Numbered from the stretch's first letter, positions 31,169 to 44,367 are shown. The stretch is 64,000 nt of DNA from Linnemannia schmuckeri (GCA_029449235.1 JANATG010000009.1:1116001-1180000), one strand, 5' to 3'. Notes: generated by a model from the sequence alone, not told the origin. Numbers and translations: made by a program.

Positions 31169-33622
31169 AAATAAAGCCCTTTTTTCAACTCTCTCTGAAA
31201 AGAAGTGCGAAACCAAACCAATGTTCTCTTTTTGTACTTTCTTAGACCGATGGGAAAGAAGGGCCGAGGGAGACTAGGGCCGATGATGGCGATGATGTTT
31301 ACATGCATAAAGAGAGCTGTTGATTTTTTTTACCTTTCTTTTTGTGTATACCCCCAAATTGGCAGAAGTAAAGTACCTCTTTTGCTTTTCTCTCTTCTCT
31401 TTTGTGCAAGAAGGAGGAACTGATATGAAAAAAGGGGTGGAAATATCCAGGGTGCATAAGATCAACTTAGCAACCAAAAAAAAAAATAAAAAAAACCGGG
31501 GTCAACAGTCAGAGCTCGGCCAGCGGAAGGTTTTCTTCGAAAGAGAACGTACGAGAGACGAAAGAAAAAAATATATTAGGGTAAGGCAAGGAGCAAGGCA
31601 AAGCTCGTCATCGATTGTTGCTTCTTTCAGTTCATTTTTCGACCCGTATTTTCTTCTCTTTTATTTTCTTCCCAGCCAACCAGACGACGGAGGCTGACAA
31701 AAACGAATCACGAAGGAAGGAAAGAGTACCCAGGCCAACCACGTTTAATGTTCACACAAGTATTTGTTGATTTTTGTTTGGGTTGTGGCGGATTCCTCTT
31801 TACTGTGTATGCCTTTTTTTCCCAGCGAGAGGGGAGAGGGTGTTGTAGGAATAGAGAAGGCCGATGCGCGATTACTTTTCATTGACTGGGAAAAGGAGCG
31901 AGGGAAAAGGAGATAGGTCAGAGGATTGTCAGGGACACGACAACTGATGGAAGGAAGGCCTACCCTTGCTGATCTCTTGAGCGAGTTCGATTGGTGAGGG
32001 TCTTGGTGATTGTCGTACATAGGCGATAGACGAGGGGTGACATCAACGACTTAATATTGATCTTCTGTAGAAGGAGATGCCTTGGTTTGTGTTAACTTCT
32101 CTTACTTCTTCCGTGCCGAGTCTCCAATGACCCTCCTCGGGAGTCAGAAAGCGGATATCCTATGTAGGACATGGTCCGGGGAATGGAGAGGGAGAGGTTA
32201 CGTGAGCATTGGATTGGGATTAAGCATAGAAAGAAAGAAAGGAAGAAAGAAAGAAAGGTGTAATGGCAATGGTCCATATGCACCAAGCCTATTGTCTGTC
32301 TGCACATGGAGTATTATATGTGGGAGTGTGTAGCGTGGATGTGCATTATTACTGTACAGTACGATCGATGCACAAAAATAATGTCGATGTCCTCTCATTA
32401 GTAGTAGTCCATAAGCCATTTCCCATTTCGAATCGTTTTCCCGCCCTCTCGTCTGTCTTTATTTTTTTCCCTCGTTTTTTTATTTTTCTTTTCATTCATT
32501 TATTCATTCGTTCATCGATTCAATTCATTTCCTCACTGTTCCCCTTTCCTTCTCTTCTCCAGAGACCAAAGTTCCCTCGAAAAAAACAAAAAACAAAAAA
32601 CAAAAAAAAAAAAACATACATACAGGCAAACCCATTTTTATCTTTTCCCCTTCCCTTCCCTTCACTTCCCTTCCCTTCCCTCTCTCTCACTTGTGTTCCT
32701 GCCTTTCTTCTTGTTTCCCAGCCGTCTTTTCCAGCCAAAGAATCATCGACACAGTCCATTAGTCTTGTCCACCACTTCCTTCTCTTTCTTCCCCTCTTCA
32801 TTTTATCACTCGCTCTCGCTCTTTTTCCTCACTCTTACTTTTCCTCAACTATCCTTCCCCTTCTTCCCATCACTCCCCATTCGACACCGCACTCTTCTTC
32901 CTTCCTTCCTTGTTCTTCTTTCTGCTCATTCCACTCTCACTAGCACTCTTACTCTCGCTTTCATCGCGCACATACTCTCCACGCTCATCTCTCTTCTCCC
33001 CGCCTTCTCTTCTTTCATCTCTCATCAACCATTACCCATTCAACAACTTCGTATATATATATAACTCACAGCCACCTCGTTCACCTCCTCACCTAAGTGT
33101 CAGATACAATACATAACAAACAACAACCATCCAACAACCCTGTCCGTCCATTGTCTCCTTTTTACCTTTATTAACATCTTGCTGCAACTCCCCCTCCCCT
33201 TCCCCCCCCCCGGGTCCGTCCGTGTCTCTGTGCGCCCCTGTCCCTCTCTCTCTCCCCTTCTCCTTCTCTTTGTTCTTATTCTCTGTCTCCCTTATCGCCA
33301 TCAACAACAACATTAATAACAACGACAACTATCAAACAACTCAATTATCCATCGATACGTCTGCCTCCCTCCTTCAATTGCCTTCCAGGAACACGGACAA
33401 GCGCGGGGTAGTCGACGGCGACAGTGTAATTGCCTTATCCTAATTACAACAATCCAGTAGCCCCTCCTTCTCAGCTCCTTCACTTTCGCTTGCCAGGTCG
33501 TCGACTGCAAACAGTGTGTACTAGTGGACATACCCTCAGTCCTCTAGCAGACACTCAGACTTTCAATTGACAGCCTCCCCACAAGCGATCGAAAAAAAAA
33601 TCAGGGCAATTGACAGACAACC
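31169..33622. other. Gene-free interval upstream of LEA_2 protein gene
   Basis: 2.45 kb. From about 32,430 to 33,600 the plus strand is almost continuously pyrimidine-rich. It includes (CCCTT)n near 32,643-32,682 and a C-run near 33,200, and forms a very long leader or promoter for the following gene. The long frames in it are low-complexity artefacts of this bias. A GAAA-rich patch lies near 32,230. Confidence 0.6.
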
Positions 33623-35464
33623 ATGGCTGCGATCGCCCGCCGGACCTCAAAGACCAAAAGTAGGCATGGCAACAAGCCTATACCTCCGGAATTGGTTCTC
33701 CAAGAGACCACTCCTCAACAATCCCAGACACTCTCCAGCAACTCGTCCTCAAGTATAAATAGTCAACCTCCACAACAAGTATCACATCAACATCAACAAC
33801 AGCAACATGGAGCATTTCAGGGACAGGGACAACAAAGACAGCCATTGACCCTCAGCGATCCCCACAGCGGGGTAGGAGGATTAGGAGTAGGAGTAGGAGG
33901 AGGAGGAGGTGTAACCCAGTTTCAGACCTATACCGCCCAATATCCATCCTATCGCCCCTACACACCAACGACTCCCACAACACCTACCGCCCTTCACCCC
34001 ATCGCTATCCCTATGACCCCGACAGCAGGCACAGGATTGTCTATCTCGCCCCGATCAGAACACTCTGCATCATTTCCAAGTCTGCCTAAACCGGCCAGCA
34101 CGGCAGGAGGACTCTTTCCATACGGCAAGGGTGGCCACCGCGGCAGCATTACCCGCCGCATGCCGAGTAACGAGCTCTCGTTGTACGATCCATACCGCTC
34201 GCGTCAGCCGGGCATGTCCGCCAACAGGGTGAAGAATGGTAAGCAAGAAAAAAAAGAAACACGACACAATAGCCCAGATGATTGAAGGACCCTGGGTGGT
34301 GGTACAGTACAACCAGGAAACCCCATCTCCCATGTCCCATGAGGTCCAGTAACATTTGGCGGGATAGGAGTTTTCCACGCGTTCTTTTTTTTTTGTTTTG
34401 TCATGGGAAGTATACACATTCCGATGAGTCCACAGTTGTTCTTCTTTCTGCTCAATCAGCCGGCTCCTTCTTCCTCCCCCGATATCTTTGTCTTGATCCT
34501 TTTGCAACAAGAAAGCTATGATCATAGTCATTATTATCATCAACGATGACGATGTCCGATTTTCCACACCCTACTGCCACTTGACGATCTCTCTCACTCT
34601 CCTATTACGTTCTATATCCACTCAACATTACTTTTGTGCGCGCTCTTGTTTACAAGAGAGAAAAGAGAGTGGCCAATATTGTTATTTATTCTTGGATGAC
34701 CTGCGATAACAGGATAGGGTTGGACGATACAGATCGGATTGGATAGTGGGACAACAATAGTTGCAAAATTGAAGATTCATACAAACAAAACAAAACAAAA
34801 AAATGTTTTTTTCTAGAGACGGTATTGTGTGTGTGAGAGAGACGCAGAATGAGAGAATGGTGCGGGTAACCACAAAATCCTGAGTGAATAGAAAAAATAA
34901 CGAGGAGGTGGAGGGAGAACCCAGATGCTTATTATGACATTTTCAAGGAGAAAGGGCTTTTTGGAGACTTTTTTTTTTTTTTTTTTTTTTGGTCTATGTA
35001 CGATCGGTTGACACATTCCGACTTTTGTGCTTCGCTTCAAGACATGATGTGAACTCCAGACTACCCTCTGTCGTACATACATATGCATACATATACATAT
35101 ACGTGCAGCACTTGCCACACCCTCAATAGTTCCAAACGACTATTGTCTCCCTTTATCTCAAAGCCTTGTTTTGTTTTTCTTTCTGTTTTTTTTCTCTTTG
35201 GCATTTATGTCCTTTCTCAATCACCAAGGGGCGGGAGTGGCATGTTTGCGAGCCCTTTTTAAAAGGAGGTTGTGACCAAAATAAAATAGGCAAAAAGGAG
35301 TGTGGAGTGTGTTTAGTCAGTTCGCATGCTGAGCTGATGTTCTAGCATGATGAGAGCACAAGAGGGACCAAAGGGATGGGCGAGGCGAAAAATACAAACG
35401 GGACGACCAGACCGAGCGAGGTTGCGGATAATCATTTGAGAACAATTGTGAAGGAACAAAGGCA

Positions 35465-35499
<35 letters not shown>

Positions 35500-37621
35500 T
35501 TCACCCATCTCTTCGCGACCACCATGCGCGCCTAGACCCCTATTGCGCTTGACAAAGATCAAAACTGATATGGCTGCTACTCCTTTCATTGAATGCCCCT
35601 ATGAATAGAATATCAAGCCCAGTCCCCAAAGCGTGATAGTCCAGCAACCTTTCCCCAGCCGTACTACAGCGGACATGGATCAAACGAGGAACTACACAAC
35701 CTGCACCTCCAACTGCTGGACGGAAGTGGCTTGACGGATGAACAGGCTTTTGCGATGATGCACCCTCCACCATCCATCGGCCAGCGGGAAGATCAATACC
35801 GTCCCTCGCCAACACTCGTCGCCAGCCAAACATTGGCTGCATCTTACACCGGACGGCCCGAGTCGCCTTTCCAGCTATATCTACCTTACCAGCCCTACAG
35901 CAATCAGCAACAGCTGCCTTCGCCTACTATTGCAGACACGTACAGATCAAGCGGATCAATGTCATCACCGGGTCTGGGGCCGTATTTCAGCCATTACGGC
36001 GTTCACGAGGAGCGGTCGGAATACAAGGTGGATCCGTATAGGTCGGCCTATTCTCAGTCAACCAGCAATAACCACACCAACAACAATAACAACAGCGCGG
36101 CAGCAGCGGCCAGTCTCCATTCGCCCTATTTAGGCTCAGGTGGCGGCTCACCCAACATGCACGAGGACTTTTCATCCTCGTTCGAGTCACGCCTTTCTGG
36201 CCTCAGCAGTCAACCCAACAGCAGTAACAGTCTACGATACCCGATGCGCGACCTGGCGGGCCAGGACTCGCATCAAGCCCTCTCAGCCTCTTACTATGAA
36301 CATGGACGCAACCAGCTACAACAACAATCCAAGAAGGTGACCGCAACTGCAGCATATAGCCAAAACGGCGCCATGCAATCGGACCCGGATCTCCCAACGG
36401 CGGGCGCCAGTCCCTCAGGCAAACACACTCGCCAGTCGACGAACCAACATCCATCCCAGCCTTCAAAGACGGATTCTTCAGGAACCAAGAAGGCAAAGAC
36501 GGTGGAGGAGGATGAGGATGACGAAATCCTTCAGAAGCTCGGCGTCCTGTCTACTGGAAGCAGTGCTTCGAGGAGCGGCGGCACCAAGAGCGGTCTGACC
36601 CAATCCAGCGGCCGGTCTCGCAGGAAGGGTCAATGGACCTCAGACTCTGAGGAGGAAGGGCGGGCAAAGGCAGGAGGTGCACGGAAACGCAAAAGAGGGT
36701 CAGGTAGACAGAGGAGAGATGTCCAAGGGCGATGCTGCTGCTGTACGACACGGGTTTGTATCATCATCACATTGTCGTTCTTGCTCTGCCTTGGCCTCAC
36801 TCTGTTCTTCGTCGTTCCACGGACGCCAATTTTCACGTATGAGTCGGTCATGTCGGGCGGACCCGTGCTTACCTCCAAGGATGGAATCGAGGAACCCTTT
36901 CACATCCAACTCTTAGTCGACAGCACGGCCAACTATCTACCCATCCGTCTAAATAGCCTTGACCTGAAAGTATGTTGCAGATCGGATATTTCACCAACAT
37001 GTTGTGCGAATGGATGATATATATAGTAGGTTATAACTAACAGCTGCTGGTATAAATTGCCACCAATGTCATTAGATTTGGCTCGAGACAGAGGACATCA
37101 AAATCGCAGACAACGTAAACCTGCCGTCTGCATTCGTGATCCAGCCTCGCGTCGAGGAGGTGGTCTCGATCCCGATGAAGCTCCAATACCGAGCCACGAC
37201 GAAGGGCAACGCTGTCGATGAAATCCTCGACGACTTAATCGAGGCCTGTACGCCAACTTTACCAACGTCAAGGTCCAGGTCGCCTAGATTGCCCAACAAC
37301 CAGCCTCTTGGCTTCGATGTTGTTGTGGGCGGGAAGCTCAACGTCTGGGGACTTTCTTGGGTCTGGAAGCCCGAGTTTTCCTTCAGCGTCGAGAATATAC
37401 CTTGCCCGGTCAATGCGGCTAATCAGCCCCTGGGCAACCCTTCATCGTCGTCTGGGGTGTTCACAATCCCCCCTGCGACCATCTTTGTTGCGGGCGTTAC
37501 TGCGGTAGTGCCATCAATGACTTTAGATCCATCGCAATCTACTACTACTACTCATGCATCTGTGGTTGCTGGAAAGACGACTAGTGCAGCATCTTTCCCT
37601 TCACCCACCACCACCATCTAG
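33623..37621 (+). CDS. Single-pass membrane protein with long disordered N-terminus and LEA_2 domain
   Basis: Three exons (33623-34238, 35609-36969, 37076-37621) give 840 residues. Residues 1-580 are Gln/Ser/Pro/Gly-rich and disordered, with an acidic patch (VEEDEDDEI) and a basic stretch (ARKRKRGSGRQRR). A CCCC cluster adjoins the single membrane segment at about 588-609 (VCIIITLSFLLCLGLTLFF). Beyond it, about 615-750, lies a LEA_2-type beta-sandwich: FHIQLLVDSTANYLPI, LDLKIWLET, VSIPMKLQYRA. The tail is Ser/Thr-rich. In yeast, LEA_2 domains after one membrane segment occur in the vacuolar proteins Vac7 and Tag1, and in human TMEM106B; a lipid-transfer or vacuolar role is inferred only. The cysteines may be palmitoylated. 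Intron 1 is 1,370 nt and holds T22 and A28 tracts. The exon 1-2 junction rests on splice signals and phase. Confidence 0.78.
34969..34990. repeat. Poly(T) tract, 22 nt, inside intron
   Basis: Run of 22 T in intron 1 of the LEA_2 gene. In the transcript it is U22, complementary to the A28 tract 477 bases downstream in the same intron. Confidence 0.95.
35468..35495. repeat. Poly(A) tract, 28 nt, inside intron
   Basis: Run of 28 A preceded by AGC and followed by GAGC. It lies in intron 1 of the LEA_2 gene, 113 bp before the acceptor. Confidence 0.95.
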
Positions 37622-37633
37622 ATCTTGCATGTC

Positions 37634-37666
<33 letters not shown>

Positions 37667-38163
37667 ACTTTTGCCTTTCAGTTTAAGCTGTTCCTTTCTC
37701 CTTCTGCTCTTTTTACTCACTGTTTCTGTATTCGCATCTTTTTATATAGCCTGTCATTTTTTACTTCTGTTCTTTGCCTTTTTTTTTTTTTTTTTTTACT
37801 TTGCACTTGGGTCTTTCTCTACCTCCGTTTTTTATTTCTACTTTGTTTTTTTCTCTTTTCTTGCAGCAACCATACTCCCATTGTACATATTAATCTCATC
37901 TCATTAAAAACCTCAAGGAGCGGCCCCAGTTTTTCTTTTGTTCTTCTGCTACTTGGTACATGTTTTCGCATTGTCACAAAAAGCGTTTGTTCATCTGCGG
38001 TTGTTTTGTTTACTTGGGCGTATGAAGTATTTAAAGTGATTAGGGTATCAAAAAGACATGCAAATGCATGCATGTATGCATGTTGTTTTTGGTAGGAGAT
38101 AGAGTGAGGGTGATGGAGCAGGGATGAAATGCTAAAGAGTAAAGATGAAAGATGCTAGTGTGA
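37622..38163. other. Convergent 3' interval with T30 and T19 tracts
   Basis: 542 bp between convergent stop codons. It has a T30 run (37636-37665) just after the LEA_2 stop and a T19 run (37779-37797); both fall in the likely 3' UTR or terminator region. No gene is seen. Confidence 0.7.
37636..37665. repeat. Poly(T) tract, 30 nt
   Basis: Run of 30 T, preceded by CAC and followed by GAC, 14 bp after the LEA_2 stop codon. It could be transcribed as poly(U) in the 3' UTR. Confidence 0.95.
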
Positions 38164-39027
38164 CTACATGCTGTTGTGAGGGGAGGGGTATGGATTCATC
38201 GTATTGCGGGCCCGTTCCTGTGACGGAATATCGTTGCCTCCTTCCATCCCACCCTCATCCAGTTCTTGCTTCTCCCTACCATTGTCCATATCATCGTCGT
38301 CGCAATGGTGTTGAGTGCGGATCTCGTCGTCTGGCATCTCGTCGATATAAATCGTCACCATATCCGATTTTCCATCCCCAATCGGTGACAACCCACCACT
38401 TCCCCCACTACCGTCCTTCTCGTCGCATCCATTGAGTCCTCCGGCTCCTATACGTGTATTGGCGGTGGTTGCGGTCATACTTCGCGTTATGATGATTCTG
38501 TGCGCTGGGTTCTCCCTCCCACCTGCTGCTACTGCTGCTACAGTCCCAGTGCCGGCAGAGATGTTGGGATGTGACGAACCCGGTGGTGAAGAGATACTAT
38601 TCCGTCCAGCCTTTGATTCTTCCGCTCCCCCAGCGGCCGCCTCCTCCTCTCTCTGTTTCTTCTTCTCCTCGGCACGCTTGTTCTTATGCGAAATATAATA
38701 CATGGCCACGACTCCCAACAAAAAAAGTGCGCCGACACAAAAGCCCAAGACTACCAAAATAGTTTGGATGGTCGAGTTGACTTCTATCTGACCGATGTGG
38801 TCTCCTCCCCCGCCTTCTCCTCCTCCACCGTTTTTGTTGGCTGTGTGGGTTGAGGGCGAAGACGGGGAGGGAGAGTCGTAGGGGAGGTCGCCGCTGTCGA
38901 TGAAGCTGGAGAGAGGGGAGTCGTCGGGGAAGATTGTGCCGGGGATAATGGAGTTGATTTCTGAGGCTGAAGGTGTGTTGTTGGGGGTTGAGGAGGAGGA
39001 ACTGGTGAAGGCTTGTGCAGTTGCCAT
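38164..39027 (-). CDS. Single-pass membrane protein of unknown function
   Basis: Single-exon frame of 287 residues from ATG 39027. I do not recognise the family. Residues 1-85 are Ser/Thr/Pro- and Gly-rich with one N-S-T sequon just before the membrane. One strong membrane segment is at about 88-112 (TIQTILVVLGFCVGALFLLGVV). It is followed by a basic-acidic helix (HKNKRAEEKKKQREEEAA) and a Gly/Ser/Asp-rich tail. No signal peptide is visible, so topology is uncertain; a Ser/Thr-rich ectodomain with a cytosolic tail would resemble fungal wall-stress sensors of the Mid2/Wsc type, but no WSC cysteine domain is present. Codon composition and the lack of frame interruption support a real gene. It is convergent with the LEA_2 gene. 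Confidence 0.7.
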   Translation of the reverse strand: MATAQAFTSSSSSTPNNTPSASEINSIIPGTIFPDDSPLSSFIDSGDLPYDSPSPSSPSTHTANKNGGGGEGGGGDHIGQIEVNSTIQTILVVLGFCVGALFLLGVVAMYYISHKNKRAEEKKKQREEEAAAGGAEESKAGRNSISSPPGSSHPNISAGTGTVAAVAAGGRENPAHRIIITRSMTATTANTRIGAGGLNGCDEKDGSGGSGGLSPIGDGKSDMVTIYIDEMPDDEIRTQHHCDDDDMDNGREKQELDEGGMEGGNDIPSQERARNTMNPYPSPHNSM

Positions 39028-41839
39028 TTTGTTGTAGGTGTATTTAGGGTGAAGGAGGTAACAGTAGGGGAGAGGGTGGAATGAATAAGCTTATATCGTG
39101 GTTGGGGGTGGGGAGAGAGGAGTTGGGAGATACGTTTTGTTTGAATAGACAGGGATTGTAAGCAGCATAGGCTATGGATGAAATGACATAGGGGAAAGAA
39201 TGAGGACTAGAGGACAAAGAGTAAACGAGGCCAAAATTGATATAAAAAGAATAATAAAAACCAAGACGATGAAAAGTGTAAAGAACAACTGCCAATGCAA
39301 AACAGAATGATAACAAAAAAAAGGGGGGGTGTCCAGCTTGTTCAGAAAAAGGAAAACAAGAGAGCAAAGAACAAAAGATAAAAGAAAAAAAGGGGAACGA
39401 ACCATGCCATAGGAAGGGAGAGGACTATTGGCTAAGTCTTTATCAAAAACGTGAATGAATCGAACGATTGCCGTCGTTGATGAGCGAATAAGGGCAAAGA
39501 AGGAAGAAAAAAAAAAAAACTAGGAAAAAAAATTAAAGGTGGAGAGAGGGGTTTGAAGGGGTCACTCAATTGTTGGTGCACATGGATGTGTATGTGGTGT
39601 GCATGCGTTGTTTGTTCTCGTATAATGTATATGTGCATGTGTGGCAATATAACACAGAAGCACCCAGATACAATTATCGCCAAGCAGCCGAAATGGGGAC
39701 CCAGTTTGTGATGCAAAAACCCATCCACCCGTACTCCAAGATGGATAGGCGAGCAAAACGAGAACCACAAAGAAAGCACCCATCGCAAGATAATCAGCCC
39801 CATGCTATTGTTTGTTTATTGCAAGGCATGGCTATCGATTTTGTCGTGGAGATGAGTGTGGCTACAGGTCTAATGTAGTCATTTATTTTGTAGGATGTCG
39901 TAGAAAAGGGGGTGAAAAAATGATGAAAGGATATGGTGTTTTTCTTAACTGCAGTTGAGAGGGGGTGTTCAAGGGGACGGGAATGGAAGAAAATATTAAC
40001 GGTCAGTCTGTCCGTCATGGGCCTCCAAGGGGAGATGAGAGTGGAAGAGGGAGAGAGAGATGAAAGGAGTAAGAGAAAGAGAGGAGAGAGACAATGCATG
40101 AGGTGGAAGGCTAAGAAATAAAAACAAGCAAGTCAGCTGGATCTTCGTCTCATCTCTTCTTTTAGTCCAGTTGTCGCAACTGAACAGTGGAGCCTGCCCC
40201 ATCTCGTTAGCTCCATATCCTCCTCCTCTGCCCTTGTATCTGGCATAGTGAGGGAGACCGTCCATAGTCTTGGACATGGGACAGAAAGGGATGGAGATTA
40301 GCCGGGAGTGAATGCATTTCCAGCAATAAAAATACATCTGTGATAATAGTACCTACACGCACTCACCGATTGATGAATGTTTGAAACTGAAGACGCGTAT
40401 ATTGAAAAGTCATGCCCAATCAGAATTGACCCAGCTGGTGGGTAAAGTGAGGCGTCAGCCAACAACCCCTCGTTTTTGTGCACAGAGTCGAACATTTCTC
40501 ATGCAATTAGGAGGCACACATACACACACGATGGACAGGCAAAAGCACGGACGGACAGGGCAGGCGGATGGACGGAGTGCACAACCATCAAACAGTACAC
40601 GAGCATGACAGAAGGGGAGAATGGGGAGAAAGGGGAGAGAGACAGACAGAGACAAAGAGAGGGAGAGAGAGAGAAATAGCGTGTGTGCGTATGTGGCGTG
40701 TGGCAGACAGAAAAAACGGAGGCTCGTTACTCTTTTGTAAGTTCTTCTCCGATACCCTAGTATTGCTCCCTGTCTGCCCTCTGTAGTTGCTCATGCAGGG
40801 TCCAAGAGAACAGGGCACAAACAATACACACCACTCTTTTCATTCTCTCTGTCTGTCTGTCCTTCCCTATTTCGCATACGCAAATAACTGAAAAACGAAA
40901 ACATCAAGGCCACGTTTTTTCTTGTGGGTATGAGAGCAATAAGAATCAAACTGAGATGAACAAGCTTACAATGGTGATAGCGGGCGAGAAAAATAAAAAA
41001 AAGAATGACAGGTGATTGGTCGAGTGTCAATTACATGTATTTATCTGCCAATTCGTGTTCGGTCAATTAGAGCAATAATACATTCTGCTTGCTCATTCTT
41101 ACGTCGCTTGTTGGGTTTTTCATGTCTCTTCACAACGTGGAGATGAGTGCTCGATCTTCTTATTCGTTCGTCGCTTTCTTATCAGCGTGCATGCTGTTGC
41201 CATCATTGATTGACGGGACTGTGTTCAAGGAAAGACTTTCGCCTGCGTAATTCGTTCATTCGCAACAACAGCCTCTATTTACCCATCGATAAGGTGGAAT
41301 CAAGCGACAGCAACGTATATCAATCACTACTGGATGGTACTGACAATTGCTATAGCTATTCGCTTTCTACTTGACGCAACCCAAGCTCTTGGTACACATT
41401 CAGTTGGGGAGACTCATTAGCACAGGTGTTTTGCCGTCGTCGTTAGTTTCTCTTCTTTGAAAGGTGTGTCATGTCGATTTGACGCTTTTTTCCTTGGACA
41501 TGACGGGAGGTGGGAGCAAAACAGTGTGTGTACACATGTGCGTGGAAGTAGCCCATAGGGAGAACAAGTGTGTCTGCCACCCCTGAGTCGAATCTCAATT
41601 TGGGAAACTGTTGTTTAACAAAGAGAAGGGAGTTGGGAAGAGAAAAGAAAAGAAGATGCAGGCTTTCATCCTCTCACTCCTCATCCCTTTCAATTCAATG
41701 TGTCCCCCCCTCCCCCCCTTTTTTTTCTTTCCTTTATCATTTTCTTTGTCCCCTTTACTTCTTCCCGTTCACCTTTGTCCCGCCTCTTTCTTGTTTTTAC
41801 CTTTTCATAGCCTCTCCCTTTTCCATAGCTCACCCCTTG

Positions 41840-41863
41840 TTTTTTTTTTTTTTTTTTTTTTTT
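41840..41863. repeat. Poly(T) tract, 24 nt
   Basis: Run of 24 T preceded by CTTG and followed by ACTTTGC; intergenic. A T19 run in another gap (37779-37797) is followed by the same ACTTTGC. Confidence 0.95.
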
Positions 41864-44364
41864 ACTTTGCCTGTCACTTGCAACACTTTCCGTCGTTTGT
41901 TTGCATTGGGGTATATTTTTCAGTCAGTCGCGGGTGCCTTAGAAAACAAGGAACTAACCAGGTTGAGATGCGATATGAAGCATGGGGATTAACCTCTTTT
42001 TTTTTACCCATTTCTCTTGGTGGACATTTGGGCTAATTGGACCAAAGGATGGCGCAGGTCCCGGAGTAAAATAAGAAACAAACAAGAGAAGGCGCGTATC
42101 ATCCTTGCGAGATTGAGAGTGGGGCACCATGAGTTACCGGAAGCTGTTTTGTTTCCACTCTTCTTTTTTTTTTTTTTTTTTTTAAGGTTCTCGTCCTCCT
42201 TTCTTTTTGCTTGACTTTTTTACTCCTCAGTATTTATGAGCAATATAAAGAGTAAGTATTGAAAAAGAATTCATTGAGAATTGGCAAGGGGGTGCAAGTG
42301 AACAAAAGGAAGAAAAAAAGAAACAACTTGGGCAACGAAGAAGAAAAGGCGACGTTCAACATTCGTACATTCATATCCTGCCAAAAGACTTAATCTGCCT
42401 TTTTTCGCTTCCTCTCTTCTCTTTCACTTGCGCGTTTGATTTCCTCGTCTTCTCCACCCCCCTTCATCCTTTTTCTCCTCCTCATTCTGCTCTCCTTCCG
42501 CTCCACCCTTTCCTTGCCCCTTCTCCTCGCTATACACACATATCGTTTTATTTCTTTGCGTTTCTAGTTGCTTACCTGCCTTTTTTCTTCTTGTCCCTTT
42601 TCCCTTCCCTTCCCTTCCCGTTCCATTCCATTCCCTTACTTGTGTCCCTCTTTTTCGTTCATTGCTCTTTTACTCGCTCTCGCTATCTCTCTGCCTTCTC
42701 TCTCTTTCCCTTATTTCTTCTCTCTCTCTCTGTCTGTCTGTTCTCTCTCTCTCTTCCTTCCCTTCCTCTTCTCCGACATACCCTCTCTCTCTCCGTCTGT
42801 TTCGCCTTCCCTGTCTGTTGGACCTTGTCTGTTATTGGGACCGATTGACTAGCGCGCTGTATGTCCAAAAGCGTTTTTTTTGTACCTGTGCTCTCTTCCC
42901 CCTCCTCCTCCTTCCCTCCTTCCTTCGCCCTCAATACATCCACACATCCACACACGCACACATACACAGACAGCATACACACACACGCGCGCACCCTCGT
43001 TGATGCGTGGCGTTAAATTATATTCACAATCCCTGGCTTTGCCAGCCAACATCATCGCAATACAACAAACAACCCAAAAAAAACTCTCCGAACCAACAAA
43101 CAAATTTACAAGTTGTACCTTCTCTACACAGCACAACGACACAAGCAGACAACAGCAATGGCCATGCACTATTACATCTTTTTACACACATTCGTCTTCT
43201 CCGCTCATCTATCCTGATTGTGTCGTACGTTTCTGTCAATTCATTCAGCCTCTCAGTCTTTATCTTGGGTCCTTCTCTCCCTTTCATTTTCTTGTTGCTT
43301 CCTCATTCATCAATCGCCTCCTCATGTTGTTCTTGTTGTTCTCTGGAATCCATTGTGGTTGCACGACGAACTGTACAGCATCTAACGCGTGAGCAATTCG
43401 GTTCACGTCATCATGAATGAAAGGCCTTGTACTTTTGCGTGGTGACATGGAACGATCGACAGGATCTTCAGAATGCAACTTTGAAACAACAGAGCGGGTG
43501 CGGGTGTGAAGAGAGGCCATGTCATCAGGCGGTAAGGCGCGGAAAAATTCTGCACATAAGGGTATGGACGATGTTTGTGCTTACATGACACGCCAAATAC
43601 TCGGTTACAGTCATACTCTCCAACCAAAAGGATGGAGAAGCAGAGCATTCGAAGAGGAGAGAGGGTACTAATTATAGGCATCTTAACACAAACAAGAAAA
43701 AAAGTCTTCTATCCCTCTTTCTTCCTCCCTTTTGCTATCCTCACAACTTCATGGTCGTCCAAACCATCATTGTTCTTTTTCTCGTGGCATAATTGGAGCG
43801 AGCAATAGTTTTTACGATTTGATTTTGTGGATGGAAAGTCACACGGCTGTTACACATGTTCTAATTGTTACATGATTTTTGCAACTGTGTCTGGCGCAGC
43901 CGTCGTAATGCGAGTTGGATTTGTCTCGCTTATTCCAATTCATCATACTATTTCCGCTACTTCAGGAGGTACTCTAACACGCATCTCTTCGTTCTCTCTT
44001 TTTCTGCTATCCAGGTACCAACTTGATACAAATACACAGACCCTATCTCGCTTTAACCTTTTATCCGCGCTAGGAAAAGGTAAGAACTCCATTAAAAAAT
44101 CATGGTGCCTTCTTAAATCTCCTCAAAAAAAGGAAAAAAAAACGCGTCTGAACGCGTTTTCCCCTTCTCGAGCTTAAATTTTTCCACATCTATCACACTT
44201 TGTCAATTGAACACAACCCAAAAAGAATAACAAACATGCACCAAAGGAAAAAAAGCACCATGTACTGTACCCCCCTACCATGACCCCCACCCCCCTGTTT
44301 GTCATTGTGCACAAGTTTTGGTACGACAAACATCTTATTAGCGTGACATCTAGAAAGGGGTGCG

Positions 44365-44367
<3 letters not shown>

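Noticed and set aside
32263..33116. Long overlapping frames of 123-226 codons in the LEA_2 upstream region
   Set aside because: They arise from pyrimidine bias (Ser, Phe, Leu, Pro only), several open in more than one frame, and none has a domain.
43007..43420. 137-codon frame in the gene desert
   Set aside because: No domain, biased composition and overlap with another open frame; no ATG context or splice pattern supports it.
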